Shown here piece after piece: positions 51,523 through 60,093 of a stretch of DNA of 64,000 nucleotides; the first letter of the stretch is position 1; each line of letters begins with the position of its first letter. Source of the stretch: Anaerolineaceae bacterium (GTDB lineage Bacteria > Chloroflexota > Anaerolineae > Aggregatilineales > Phototrophicaceae); assembly GCA_002702065.1 (NCBI GenBank), contig NZXX01000013.1:1-64000 (forward strand), in the 5' to 3' direction. The notes beneath the pieces were generated by a model that did no database searches, was not told the DNA's origin, and saw nothing but the letters and a program-made list of their open reading frames with translations. The translations under genes and the position numbers were made by a program.

Positions 51523-52893
51523 ATGAACCCTGCTCTCGATTTTGCCCATGCACATGCTGCCCGGTTTCGGCAGGAATTAGCCGATCTGCTGCGCATCCCC
51601 AGCATCAGCACCGACCCGGCCTACGCCCAGGAAATGATTCAGGCGGCGGACTGGCTGGTCAATCATCTGAACGCCATTGGCCTGCGTGCCGAACGCATCG
51701 ACACCCAGCGTCACCCGATGGTTTATGCCGAATGGATGAACGCCGGGGACGCCCCAACCGTGCTGGTCTACGGGCATTACGACGTGCAGCCTGCCGACAA
51801 AAGCGATGGCTGGCATACCGCGCCCTTCGAGCCGGTGGAACACGAGGGCAAGATTTACGCACGTGGCGCGACGGACGACAAAGGCCAGTTTTTCGCCCAT
51901 GTCAAAGCCGTTGAAGCGCTGCTGCAAGCCGACGGGAAACTGCCGGTCAACGTCAAGTTCATCATCGAGGGCGAGGAAGAAGCGGGCAGCGGGTCGATCC
52001 GCCACTTCATCGACACACAGCCGGACCAACTACGGGCGGATGTCTGCATCATTTCCGATACGAGCATGGTGAATATCGACCAGCCGGTGATTATCAACGC
52101 CCTGCGCGGCGGCATCGCCTTCGAGCTGCGCGTGACCGGGCCACGACAGGACCTGCACAGCGGCATGTTCGGCGGGACGGTGCATAACCCGGCGCTGGCG
52201 CTGGCCGAGATTCTGTCGCAGCTGCATCACCCGGATGGCCGCGTGGCGGTGCCCGGTTTTTATGATGATGTCCGCCCGCTGACCGACGACGAGCGCGCCG
52301 CTATCAACGCCTTGAACTGGACGGAATCCGACTGGCAGGAAGCGACCGGTGCGCCAGCCCCCTGGGGTGAAAGCGGCTACAGCCTGCTGGAACGCATCGG
52401 CGCACGCCCAACGCTGGAAATTTCTGGTATGAGCAGCGGCTATACCGGCAGCGGTTTCAAGTCGATTGTGCCCGGCAGCGCCAGCGCCAAGATCGGCTGT
52501 CGACTGGTGGCGGACCAGGACCCGCAGCGCGTTTTCGAACGGATCCGCACCTATATCGAGCAGATTACGCCGCCGACGGTGCAGGTCGACCTGACGTGGG
52601 GGCGCGGCTTCCCGGCCTCGCTGGTGAACATCGACCACCCGGTCATGCAAACGGCGGTGCAGGCCTATGAAAGCGGCTGGGGCGTACGCCCGGTCTTCAA
52701 ACGCGAAGGCGGCAGTATCCCGATTGTCGGCGATTTTCAGCAGAAGCTGGGCCTGCCGGTGGTGCTGATGGGCTTCGGCCTGGACAGCGACAACCTGCAT
52801 GGCCCCGACGAGCATTTTTCAATCGCCATGTTCGAGCGTGGGATCGCCACGTCAATCGCCTTCCTGCAATTGATGCAGCCGGAGCTTGAATAG
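51523..52893 (+). CDS. M20 family dipeptidase/amidohydrolase
   Basis: A 456-residue di-zinc peptidase of family M20. Zinc ligands and catalytic residues are in Y-G-H-Y-D-V-Q-P, G-A-T-D-D-K-G-Q, I-E-G-E-E-E-A-G-S, and late H-G-P-D-E-H. The lid/dimer domain motif D-L-H-S-G-M-F-G-G lies near residue 210. It hydrolyses dipeptides or N-acyl amino acids in the cytoplasm. The length fits the carnosinase-like dipeptidase subgroup. Followed after 57 bp by an aldo-keto reductase. Confidence 0.92.
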   Translation: MNPALDFAHAHAARFRQELADLLRIPSISTDPAYAQEMIQAADWLVNHLNAIGLRAERIDTQRHPMVYAEWMNAGDAPTVLVYGHYDVQPADKSDGWHTAPFEPVEHEGKIYARGATDDKGQFFAHVKAVEALLQADGKLPVNVKFIIEGEEEAGSGSIRHFIDTQPDQLRADVCIISDTSMVNIDQPVIINALRGGIAFELRVTGPRQDLHSGMFGGTVHNPALALAEILSQLHHPDGRVAVPGFYDDVRPLTDDERAAINALNWTESDWQEATGAPAPWGESGYSLLERIGARPTLEISGMSSGYTGSGFKSIVPGSASAKIGCRLVADQDPQRVFERIRTYIEQITPPTVQVDLTWGRGFPASLVNIDHPVMQTAVQAYESGWGVRPVFKREGGSIPIVGDFQQKLGLPVVLMGFGLDSDNLHGPDEHFSIAMFERGIATSIAFLQLMQPELE

Positions 52894-52950
52894 ACACCGG
52901 GTTACCCGACCCGCTTTTTTTGATCGTAAATTTTGGAGGAGAGACACGTG

Positions 52951-53865
52951 ATGGAATTTCGACAGCTTGGCAAAGATGGCCCGCAGGTTCCGGTGATCGG
53001 GCTGGGCGCGTGGCCGATTGGCGGCGGTATGGGCCATGTCGATGAGGAGAACGGAATCGACACCATCCACGCCGCCATCGACAGCGGCATTACCCTGCTG
53101 GACACCGCCCAGGGCTACCGCACCAGCGAGTCGATTGTGGGCCGGGCGCTGAAAAATGGCTACCGGGACAAGGCATTTATCGCCACCAAAGTATCCGGCA
53201 ATTACCGCCGCAGCGACATACGGGCGGCCATCGAGAACAGCCTGCGGGCCATGCAGGTGGATCACGTCGACCTGTACCAGATTCACGGCCTGAAAGCGGG
53301 CCACCCCATCGAGGAAAGCATCGACGAGATGGCGAAGCTGCAACAGGAAGGCAAGACGCGCTTTATCGGCGTCTCGAATTACAAAGCGGAGCATATGCAG
53401 CAGGCGCTGAACGTAGCCCGTTTTCAATCGAACCAGCCGCGCTATCACATGTTCTCCCGCCAGATCGAGGAGCAAGACATCCCGTTCTGCCGCCGCGAGG
53501 GCATCGGCATTCTGGCGCATACACCGCTGGCGAAGGGGATGCTCGCCGGGAAGTACACGCCGGAGACAACCTTCCCGCCCGAAGATGAACGCTCCAAGCG
53601 CGATACGTTTAAAGGCGACAAGTTCCGGCGCTTTCTGGAAGCCATTGACCAGTTAAGGCCGATCGCTGCTGATAAGGGCCTGACGATGGTGCAGCTGGCG
53701 ATTGCGTGGGATTTGCGCCTGCCGGAAATCACCTGCGTGCTGGTCGGGGCGAAGAACCCGCAGCAGGTCCACGACTATCTGGGCGCGGTCGGCGTCACCT
53801 TTACGCCGGATGAACTGGACCGAATCGACGCGATTCTGGCCGCTGCCCCGCAGGACTGGGCTTAA
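52951..53865 (+). CDS. Aldo/keto reductase
   Basis: A 304-residue TIM-barrel oxidoreductase with the catalytic tetrad visible: Asp and Tyr in L-L-D-T-A-Q-G-Y, Lys in F-I-A-T-K-V, His in Y-Q-I-H-G. It uses NADPH to reduce aldehydes or sugars. ATG 52951 follows GGAGGAGA; a GTG three bases earlier is possible. The stop overlaps the end of the convergent DUF2254 gene by 4 bp. Confidence 0.9.
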   Translation: MEFRQLGKDGPQVPVIGLGAWPIGGGMGHVDEENGIDTIHAAIDSGITLLDTAQGYRTSESIVGRALKNGYRDKAFIATKVSGNYRRSDIRAAIENSLRAMQVDHVDLYQIHGLKAGHPIEESIDEMAKLQQEGKTRFIGVSNYKAEHMQQALNVARFQSNQPRYHMFSRQIEEQDIPFCRREGIGILAHTPLAKGMLAGKYTPETTFPPEDERSKRDTFKGDKFRRFLEAIDQLRPIAADKGLTMVQLAIAWDLRLPEITCVLVGAKNPQQVHDYLGAVGVTFTPDELDRIDAILAAAPQDWA

Positions 53866-55202
53866 TCTGGCTGGGACTCGGTCTCTAGGGCGTTCAGGAC
53901 CAATCGATAACGCGCCTCAATAGCTTCAAGATCATTGGGTTCGGGGATATTGTCTTCGGACGCACGCCGGATCATATGCGCTTGCGTGATTACCGCTTCT
54001 TTTTGTTCGGAGGTGTGCACCCGAACCGCGATGATGGCAAGCGCTTCCAGCAGGCGGATGACGACATCGACATTTGAACGTCCATACCGGCGAATCTTGT
54101 TGAATGCTGCCTCCAGAATCCCGGTAAAGGTGATCGCGTCACGAACAAGGCGCAATTTTTCCGCTTCGTCATAATAATATCCTTCAGGGATCTTTCTTTC
54201 AGCCAGTTCCGCAAGCGAGGCACTGATCTGATCGATACAGGCGACGGCGGTAAACGGATCGTTGACACTGGGAGACAAGGAACGCACCGCAACCTCGACA
54301 AGCTGATAGATGGCATATTCAATATCCTGCGACTGGAGCCTCCGCGAACCGGTGATGAAGGCCTTGCCGATGGATTTTGTCAGGTCATCGTCGATCTGCT
54401 CATCAGACCAGGCCCTGACGATGATATCGCCCTTTGCAATAAAGTTACCTGCACGACATGATAATTGCAGGAGCAGGTCATTCTCAACCGCCGTCTCTTC
54501 CAGATGGTCATAGTCGATGGCCTGAACATAACCGCTTTGACTGGCTTTAATCGCTATGGCCTGTTCCTCAAAATTATCGGGAATATCATGTTCGTCCCGC
54601 AACTCGTGCTCATACGCCTCCAGAGACGACTCTTCTGGAAAGAGGCGAGCAATTGCCCGGTCGAGTTCGTGCCCAATGTCAGCGATGATGTTTTCGGCCT
54701 TAAGCGAAGTAGAGATGTGGTGAATAAAATAGACGAACACGCCAACACTTGCCACCGTCAGTACCACACCGACAAGCACGGCGATGTGTGGTACAAACGC
54801 CAGTTCCTCTGTACCGCGAATTGTACGCAGGACCAGAATGCAATAGACAAAGGTAGCGACAAACGTACCCAGTACGATCTGGTTGCCCCGGTCACGCAAA
54901 AAGTTGGAAGTCAGACGCGGGCCATACTGAGACGATGTCTGGGCAAGAGCGACCAGCGTGATCGAGAACGTCACGCCCGCGACACTAATCATAGAGCCAG
55001 CGACCGTTGACAAAAATGATCGAGCGCCTTCCGGGCTAATGGTTCCAATCCAGTGCAGCGTTTCCCCTTGCTGTAACGAGATACGCTGGTCAAAGCCCAC
55101 AATCAACACGGACAGAGCAATCGCTATAAGAATCATGATCGCCGGCAGAAACCAGAAGTTTTCGCGCAGCCGCTCCCAGAAAGTCCCTAATCTTGTAATC
55201 AT
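53862..55202 (-). CDS. DUF2254 family membrane protein
   Basis: A 446-residue protein with four transmembrane segments in the first 200 residues. The family stretch V-A-G-V-T-F-S-I-T-L-V-A-L-A, then S-S-Q-Y-G-P-R-L, is typical of DUF2254. A long cytoplasmic part has D-P-F-T-A-V-A-C-I-D, also a family motif. The role is unknown. ATG 55202 is preferred because AAGGGGA lies five bases upstream; a longer frame to 55340 lacks support. Confidence 0.88.
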   Translation of the reverse strand: MITRLGTFWERLRENFWFLPAIMILIAIALSVLIVGFDQRISLQQGETLHWIGTISPEGARSFLSTVAGSMISVAGVTFSITLVALAQTSSQYGPRLTSNFLRDRGNQIVLGTFVATFVYCILVLRTIRGTEELAFVPHIAVLVGVVLTVASVGVFVYFIHHISTSLKAENIIADIGHELDRAIARLFPEESSLEAYEHELRDEHDIPDNFEEQAIAIKASQSGYVQAIDYDHLEETAVENDLLLQLSCRAGNFIAKGDIIVRAWSDEQIDDDLTKSIGKAFITGSRRLQSQDIEYAIYQLVEVAVRSLSPSVNDPFTAVACIDQISASLAELAERKIPEGYYYDEAEKLRLVRDAITFTGILEAAFNKIRRYGRSNVDVVIRLLEALAIIAVRVHTSEQKEAVITQAHMIRRASEDNIPEPNDLEAIEARYRLVLNALETESQPD

Positions 55203-55525
55203 GGTTATCCCCTTCATCAGGCAGTGGCAAAGGTCGTAATCGCCGATAACATCCATAATCACCCGATGGTATGCACCCGCCAAGGCATTCAAAGACTGCG
55301 ATACATATCTCAGCTCCACATTCAGAGCACGGCAAAGCAAAAATTACCGTTCATATCGGAGGAAGGCTGTTCAGCGGAATACCAGTTGGATCATCGACCG
55401 TCACTGAACTTTAATCCTACCGCTGGGCACGACGAGAATGATCGGCCAAATGGCTCAAATTCCTGCCATTGCGGGCAAGAACTCATTGCTAATTGCCATC
55501 TGCAGCAGCCAGTCACTGAAACGAC
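55203..55525. other. Divergent intergenic stretch, nothing recognised
   Basis: No supported gene or RNA. It carries the 5' region of the DUF2254 gene; the promoter of the hydrolase gene begins at its right edge. Confidence 0.5.
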
Positions 55526-55576
55526 TTGACCGATCTACTATTCTGGCTGTACACTATGTTTATAGTAACATATGTT
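55526..55576 (+). promoter_or_regulatory. Promoter and palindromic operator of hydrolase gene
   Basis: TTGACC (55526-55531) and TACACT (55550-55555) are 18 bp apart. TATGTT (55555-55560) and AACATA (55567-55572) form an inverted repeat at the expected start site, and TATGTT recurs at 55571-55576. This would suit a small dimeric repressor. Confidence 0.45.
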
Positions 55577-55624
55577 ATTCAACCCTGTACAAGTCGCAGG
55601 GACGCAGCCCAGAAGGAGCGGGCC

Positions 55625-56479
55625 ATGACCACCCCCACCGTTTTTAAATCCGATGCTGGCAGGCAGGCGCTGTTCGATTTCTACGACTCGGTGCTGGCGC
55701 AGTGGCCGGTTGATTACGAAACCTGCACTGTTCTGACGCCGTTCGGCAGTACCCATGTGATTGTGGCCGGTGATTCGGCCAGGCCGCCCATGATTCTGCT
55801 GCACGGCGCATCATCGAACGCCGTCACCTGGGCGGGAGATGTGGCCACCTATGCGGCGCACTATCGCGTGTACGCGGTTGATCTGATCGGCGATGCCGGT
55901 AAAAGCGCCCCGACTCGCCCGCCATACACGGGCAGCGCCTTTGCCGACTGGCTGGACGCGGTGCGGCGTGGTCTGGGGCTGGATACGGTCGCGCTGGTGG
56001 GGCTGTCGCTGGGCGGCTGGGTCGCGCTGAAGTATGCCATCACCTACCCCGCCCATGTGGCCGCGCTTGTCCTGCTGGCACCGGGCGGAATCACGCCGCA
56101 TCGGGATGGCTTTTTCCTGCGGATGCTACCCTTGTTTCTGCTGGGCAAATGGGGCCAGCGACGGGCGGTACAGATGCTGTTCGCCGATGTGCCCCTGCCC
56201 GAAGGTGTGGTCGAGGGTACGACGCTGATCTGGCGTCATTTTATCCCGCGCCGCGATAAGCTGCCGCTGTTTAGCGATGACGAACTGGCGACGCTGACCA
56301 TGCCGGTGCTGATGCTGATCGGCGAAAAAGACGGCCTGTTTGACGCTGCCGCTACGGCTGCCCGCCTGCACCAGTGCATCCCGCAGGTTCAGACGCACAT
56401 CAACCCCGGCGTCGGCCATGCCATCGTCAACACTGCGCCGCAGGTCATGCCGTTTCTGTTGACCGTACCCGAAAATTGA
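55625..56479 (+). CDS. Alpha/beta hydrolase
   Basis: A 284-residue alpha/beta-hydrolase. The oxyanion segment is L-L-H-G-A-S-S-N, the nucleophile elbow G-L-S-L-G-G-W, the acid in I-G-E-K-D-G-L-F-D, and the histidine in G-V-G-H-A-I-V. It is cytoplasmic with no signal. ATG 55625 follows AAGGAG. The reaction (ester, lactone or C-C hydrolysis) cannot be told. Convergent with the AraC-type regulator. Confidence 0.9.
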   Translation: MTTPTVFKSDAGRQALFDFYDSVLAQWPVDYETCTVLTPFGSTHVIVAGDSARPPMILLHGASSNAVTWAGDVATYAAHYRVYAVDLIGDAGKSAPTRPPYTGSAFADWLDAVRRGLGLDTVALVGLSLGGWVALKYAITYPAHVAALVLLAPGGITPHRDGFFLRMLPLFLLGKWGQRRAVQMLFADVPLPEGVVEGTTLIWRHFIPRRDKLPLFSDDELATLTMPVLMLIGEKDGLFDAAATAARLHQCIPQVQTHINPGVGHAIVNTAPQVMPFLLTVPEN

Positions 56480-56520
56480 CGGATGAATCAGGGCATTCGC
56501 CGTCTGGTGCGGTGATCTGC

Positions 56521-57468
56521 CTATTCGCCCACACGATCGAGAGCGGCTTCGCGCAACCGATGGATATCGCGGATGGGTGGATCCCCAAACAGGCTCTTGT
56601 ACTCTCGATTGAAGTGTGACGCATCGTTGTAGCCCACGCGATAGGCGGCACTGGCCGCGTCGAGGTCTTCACCGAGCATCAGACGGCGGGCCTCCTGAAG
56701 CCGCAGCCGCTTCTGAAATTGCAGCGGACTCATCGCCGTGACCGCCTTGAAGTGATGGTGAAAACTGGACACACTCATCCCCAGTTCCAGCGCCAGTTCC
56801 TCAACCCGGAAAGTCTGGTCAAAATCCTGACGCAGCCGCCGAATGGCTCTGGCGATGTCCGGGGCGTGACCACCCAGCGCGGCAATGTGACGCAGCCGCC
56901 CACCCTGATCGCCCATCAGCAGCCGGTAGATAATTTCCCGTGTGATCAGCGGCATGAGCATCGGGGCTTCGTCCGGCGAAGCCAGCAGCCGCACCAGCCG
57001 CACTACCGCGTCCAGCAGGCTTGCATCCAGTGCGCTGACATCCATCGCCCGGACATCACCCGACGCCGGCGATGAAACATGACTGCTTTCCATCATGACC
57101 GCGTTCACCAGAGCCGGGTCAAGTTCCAGCCGGAAACTGAGGTAAGGCCGTTCCTTCGACGCTTCCAGCACGCGGCTCACACGGGGCAGTTCCATCGTCG
57201 CCAGCAGGTAATGAAACGGGTCGTACTGGTAACGCGTATCCCCCAGAAACGTCTCTTTGCTGCCCTGTGCAATCACACAGAAAGATGGCTCCAGCACACT
57301 GTGAACCCGCTCAAGTGGTGTCGACAGGCGGCCCAGATACATGTCGGGAAACGGCTGGCTGATTCCGTCGTCAGGAACCGCCCGCGCGATCCGTTCCACA
57401 AGTTCATCGCGGCACGCCTGCATCCGCAGCGACTCCCGGTCGGCCTGCTGTTGATCCATGGTAGACAT
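56521..57468 (-). CDS. AraC-family transcriptional regulator
   Basis: A 315-residue regulator with an N-terminal cupin-like domain of the AraC_N type (F-C-V-I-A-Q-G-S-K, Y-Q-Y-D-P-F-H-Y-L). A C-terminal pair of helix-turn-helix motifs follows (L-A-L-E-L-G-M-S-V-S-S-F-H-H-H-F-K and A-A-Y-R-V-G-Y-N-D-A-S-H-F-N-R-E-Y). It is divergent from a cupin and aldo-keto reductase pair, which it probably controls. This arrangement is common in oxidative or aldehyde detoxification modules. Confidence 0.9.
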   Translation of the reverse strand: MSTMDQQQADRESLRMQACRDELVERIARAVPDDGISQPFPDMYLGRLSTPLERVHSVLEPSFCVIAQGSKETFLGDTRYQYDPFHYLLATMELPRVSRVLEASKERPYLSFRLELDPALVNAVMMESSHVSSPASGDVRAMDVSALDASLLDAVVRLVRLLASPDEAPMLMPLITREIIYRLLMGDQGGRLRHIAALGGHAPDIARAIRRLRQDFDQTFRVEELALELGMSVSSFHHHFKAVTAMSPLQFQKRLRLQEARRLMLGEDLDAASAAYRVGYNDASHFNREYKSLFGDPPIRDIHRLREAALDRVGE

Positions 57469-57687
57469 TGGAACCTCTTGCTTGATTGCTCGATTTCATC
57501 ATCGTAGATTTGCAGAATTATACAATCATCTTCGACGATCATTCTACCTGTATGCGCTTCTACACCTCTATAATGGTCTCATGGCTACGAGACGAATGGC
57601 CCGGCGCTTGCAAACAGGCTAGATTTTTCTTCAAGGACCACACACGCCGCACGAAAGACAACGATTTAGAGTGGAGGTATTCCAAAA

Positions 57688-58086
57688 ATGGAAATTCAAC
57701 GAAATGGCTCACAACCGTCCGGTCAGGGACCCGCCGAATGGTTCACGGGCAGGGTGCGGGTTGACCCATTGTTTAACCCTACCGAACCCGCCCGCACCGG
57801 CGGCGCGCGTGTCACCTTTGAGCCGGGGGCACGGACGGCTTGGCATACTCACCCGCTGGGCCAAACCCTGATCGTGACCGAGGGTGTTGGCCGGGTGCAG
57901 CGCTGGGGCGGCCCCATCGAGGAAGTGCATCCGGGCGATGTCGTTCAGTTCGTGCCGGGGGAAAAACACTGGCACGGCGCCGCGCCAAACAACGCCATGA
58001 CTCATATCGCTATCCACGAATATCAGGACGGTTCGCCGGTTGAATGGCTGGAACACGTCACCGACGAGCAGTATCAACCTGAATAA
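57688..58086 (+). CDS. Cupin-domain protein
   Basis: A 132-residue single cupin with the metal-binding motif W-H-T-H-P-L-G-Q (His-x-His) and the second motif H-W-H-G-A-A. It resembles small carboxymuconolactone-linked or quercetinase-like cupins. GGAGG precedes the ATG. It is 29 bp upstream of the aldo/keto reductase, forming an operon divergent from the AraC regulator. Confidence 0.88.
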   Translation: MEIQRNGSQPSGQGPAEWFTGRVRVDPLFNPTEPARTGGARVTFEPGARTAWHTHPLGQTLIVTEGVGRVQRWGGPIEEVHPGDVVQFVPGEKHWHGAAPNNAMTHIAIHEYQDGSPVEWLEHVTDEQYQPE

Positions 58087-58115
58087 ATGACACAGCACAA
58101 ACAGGAGCGCAGAAC

Positions 58116-59084
58116 ATGCAAAAGCGTCAACTTGGCAACAGTGGGTTAGAAGTCTCAGCGCTCGGCCTCGGCTGTATGCGCATGACATTTGGCGACACGC
58201 CAGTCGGCACGCGGCAGGAGATGATTGAATTTCTGCACACGGCGGTGGACCGGGGCATCACCTTCTTCGATACCGCAGAAGTCTACGGCCCTTTCACCAA
58301 TGAGGAACTGGTCGGTGAAGCACTGGCGCCGCTGCAAAATCAGGTGGTGATCGCCACCAAATTTGGCTTCAGGCACGATGGTGACAAAGGCCCAAGCCCG
58401 GCGTTTGGGCGTGACAGCCGCCCGGAGCAAATCAAACGGGTTGCCGACGAATCGCTCAAGCGACTGCGGGTCGACGCCATTGACCTGTTCTACCAGCATC
58501 GACCAGACCCGGATGTGCCGATTGAGGATGTAGCCGGTGCGGTGAAGGATTTAATCCAGGCGGGCAAGGTCAAGCATTTCGGCCTTTCGGAGTCCGACGC
58601 AGCCACGATTCGCCGCGCCCACGCCGTTCAACCGGTAGCCGCTCTGCAAAGCGAGTATTCGATCTGGTGGACGCCGATTGAAGATGAAATCCTGCCCACC
58701 TGTGAAGAACTCGGCATCGGGCTGGTGCCTTACAGTCCGCTGGGCCGCGGGTATCTGACCGGCAAGATCGACGAAAACACGACCTTTGCCGACAACGACA
58801 TCCGCGCCCGCAACCCGCGCTTCACCCAGGAAGCGATCAAAGCCAACCGGGCGGTGGTCGACCTGCTGGAAGCGATTGCCGCGCAGCATGAAGCAACCCC
58901 GGCCCAGATCGCGCTGGCGTGGCTGCTGGCCCAAAAACCCTGGATCGTACCCATTCCCGGCTCACGCAAGCTGCACCGCCTGGAGGAAAATATGGGCGCG
59001 GTGGACATCGAGCTGACCGCCGATGATCTGCGCAACATCAAGGATGCGATGGCACAGATCAAAGTCGTCGGTGACCGCTACTAG
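58116..59084 (+). CDS. Aldo/keto reductase (AKR13-like)
   Basis: A 322-residue aldo/keto reductase with F-F-D-T-A-E-V-Y-G, I-A-T-K-F-G, and Y-Q-H-R-P-D-P in place of the usual H-region, as in the yhdN/AKR13-type subgroup. C-terminal I-P-G-S-R-K and related residues bind NADPH. It is likely to reduce aldehydes. Second gene of the AraC-controlled pair, ended by a strong terminator. Confidence 0.92.
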   Translation: MQKRQLGNSGLEVSALGLGCMRMTFGDTPVGTRQEMIEFLHTAVDRGITFFDTAEVYGPFTNEELVGEALAPLQNQVVIATKFGFRHDGDKGPSPAFGRDSRPEQIKRVADESLKRLRVDAIDLFYQHRPDPDVPIEDVAGAVKDLIQAGKVKHFGLSESDAATIRRAHAVQPVAALQSEYSIWWTPIEDEILPTCEELGIGLVPYSPLGRGYLTGKIDENTTFADNDIRARNPRFTQEAIKANRAVVDLLEAIAAQHEATPAQIALAWLLAQKPWIVPIPGSRKLHRLEENMGAVDIELTADDLRNIKDAMAQIKVVGDRY

Positions 59085-59120
59085 GCATTTCTGAAGCAAC
59101 TGAACAACCTGTCGTAACTT

Positions 59121-59155
59121 AAAGGGCGCACCATGATTGATGCGCCCTTTTGTGT
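59121..59155 (+). terminator. Rho-independent terminator
   Basis: AAAGGGCGCA (59121-59130) and TGCGCCCTTT (59141-59150) are perfect complements with a 10-nt loop. It lies between the aldo/keto reductase and the convergent permease gene and can serve both strands. Confidence 0.8.
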
Positions 59156-59172
59156 GTTTCGAGTGGTGACGG

Positions 59173-60093
59173 TCAGCCTTTGACCGCGCCAGATGTCAGA
59201 CCGCCGACGATGTAGTCCTGCACGAACAGATACAGCACCACAATCGGGATAGCCCCCAGCAGCGCCCCCGCCGCGAACAGCCCCCAGTCCGTGCCCGTGT
59301 CGCTGATGAACAGGTTCAGGCCGACAGCGAGCGTTTGCTGGCTGGTGTCCTTCAGCAGCGTCAGGGCGATGATGTAGTCGTTGTAGGTAGCGATGAAAAT
59401 CAGGATCGCCACCACCGCCAGAATAGGCCGCACCAGCGGGAAGATGATGCGCCAGAACATGACCCAGTGCGACGCCCCATCGATGATGGCCGCCTCGTCA
59501 ATCTCGCGCGGGACAGTGTCGAAGAAGCCTTTGAGCAGCCATGTGTTGATGCCGAGCGCCCCACCGAGATACACCAGAATCGCGCCACCGTGCGAGTTCA
59601 GCCCCACCGCCGGGACATGCTCACCCAGTTGCAGCACGATATTGAAGATGGCGATGGTCAGCAGCGAACTGGGGAACACCTGCACCAGAAACACGGTCAG
59701 CAGGGTCGTCTTGCGGCCATAAAAGCGGAACCGAGACAGCGCAAACGCCCCGAACGTCGAGATACCCAGCGAGATTATCATGGTAATAAACGAGATCAGG
59801 ATCGAGTTCCACAGCCAGGTGAGGAAGGGAAAACCGGAGCCATTCAGAAGCTGCTCGTACCACTGGAGCGTCGCATTCGCCGGGATGATCTGGCGGACGA
59901 CGTTGGTATTGGCCGGGTTAAGCGACACGGACACGATCCACACCACCGGGAACAACGCGTAAACGATAGTGATGGCGATCAGGATCAGCCGGGAAATCAG
60001 CCGGCGCGGGTGTTTACGCCGCAGTTCCTGAGCATAGGTGCGTGCGCTGGTATCGCGCTGAGGTTTGGCGGGTGCCGTAGCCTGACTAGACAT
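59173..60093 (-). CDS. malG: Maltose-type ABC permease (MalG-like)
   Basis: A 306-residue permease with a charged N-terminus and six transmembrane segments. The EAA loop is E-I-D-E-A-A-I-I-D-G-A-S-H and the C-terminus V-G-G-L-T-S-G-A-V-K-G matches MalG. The start overlaps the MalF gene by 8 bp. It is the last gene of a MalE-MalF-MalG operon without ATPase. Maltose or maltodextrin as ligand is likely but not certain. Confidence 0.9.
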   Translation of the reverse strand: MSSQATAPAKPQRDTSARTYAQELRRKHPRRLISRLILIAITIVYALFPVVWIVSVSLNPANTNVVRQIIPANATLQWYEQLLNGSGFPFLTWLWNSILISFITMIISLGISTFGAFALSRFRFYGRKTTLLTVFLVQVFPSSLLTIAIFNIVLQLGEHVPAVGLNSHGGAILVYLGGALGINTWLLKGFFDTVPREIDEAAIIDGASHWVMFWRIIFPLVRPILAVVAILIFIATYNDYIIALTLLKDTSQQTLAVGLNLFISDTGTDWGLFAAGALLGAIPIVVLYLFVQDYIVGGLTSGAVKG

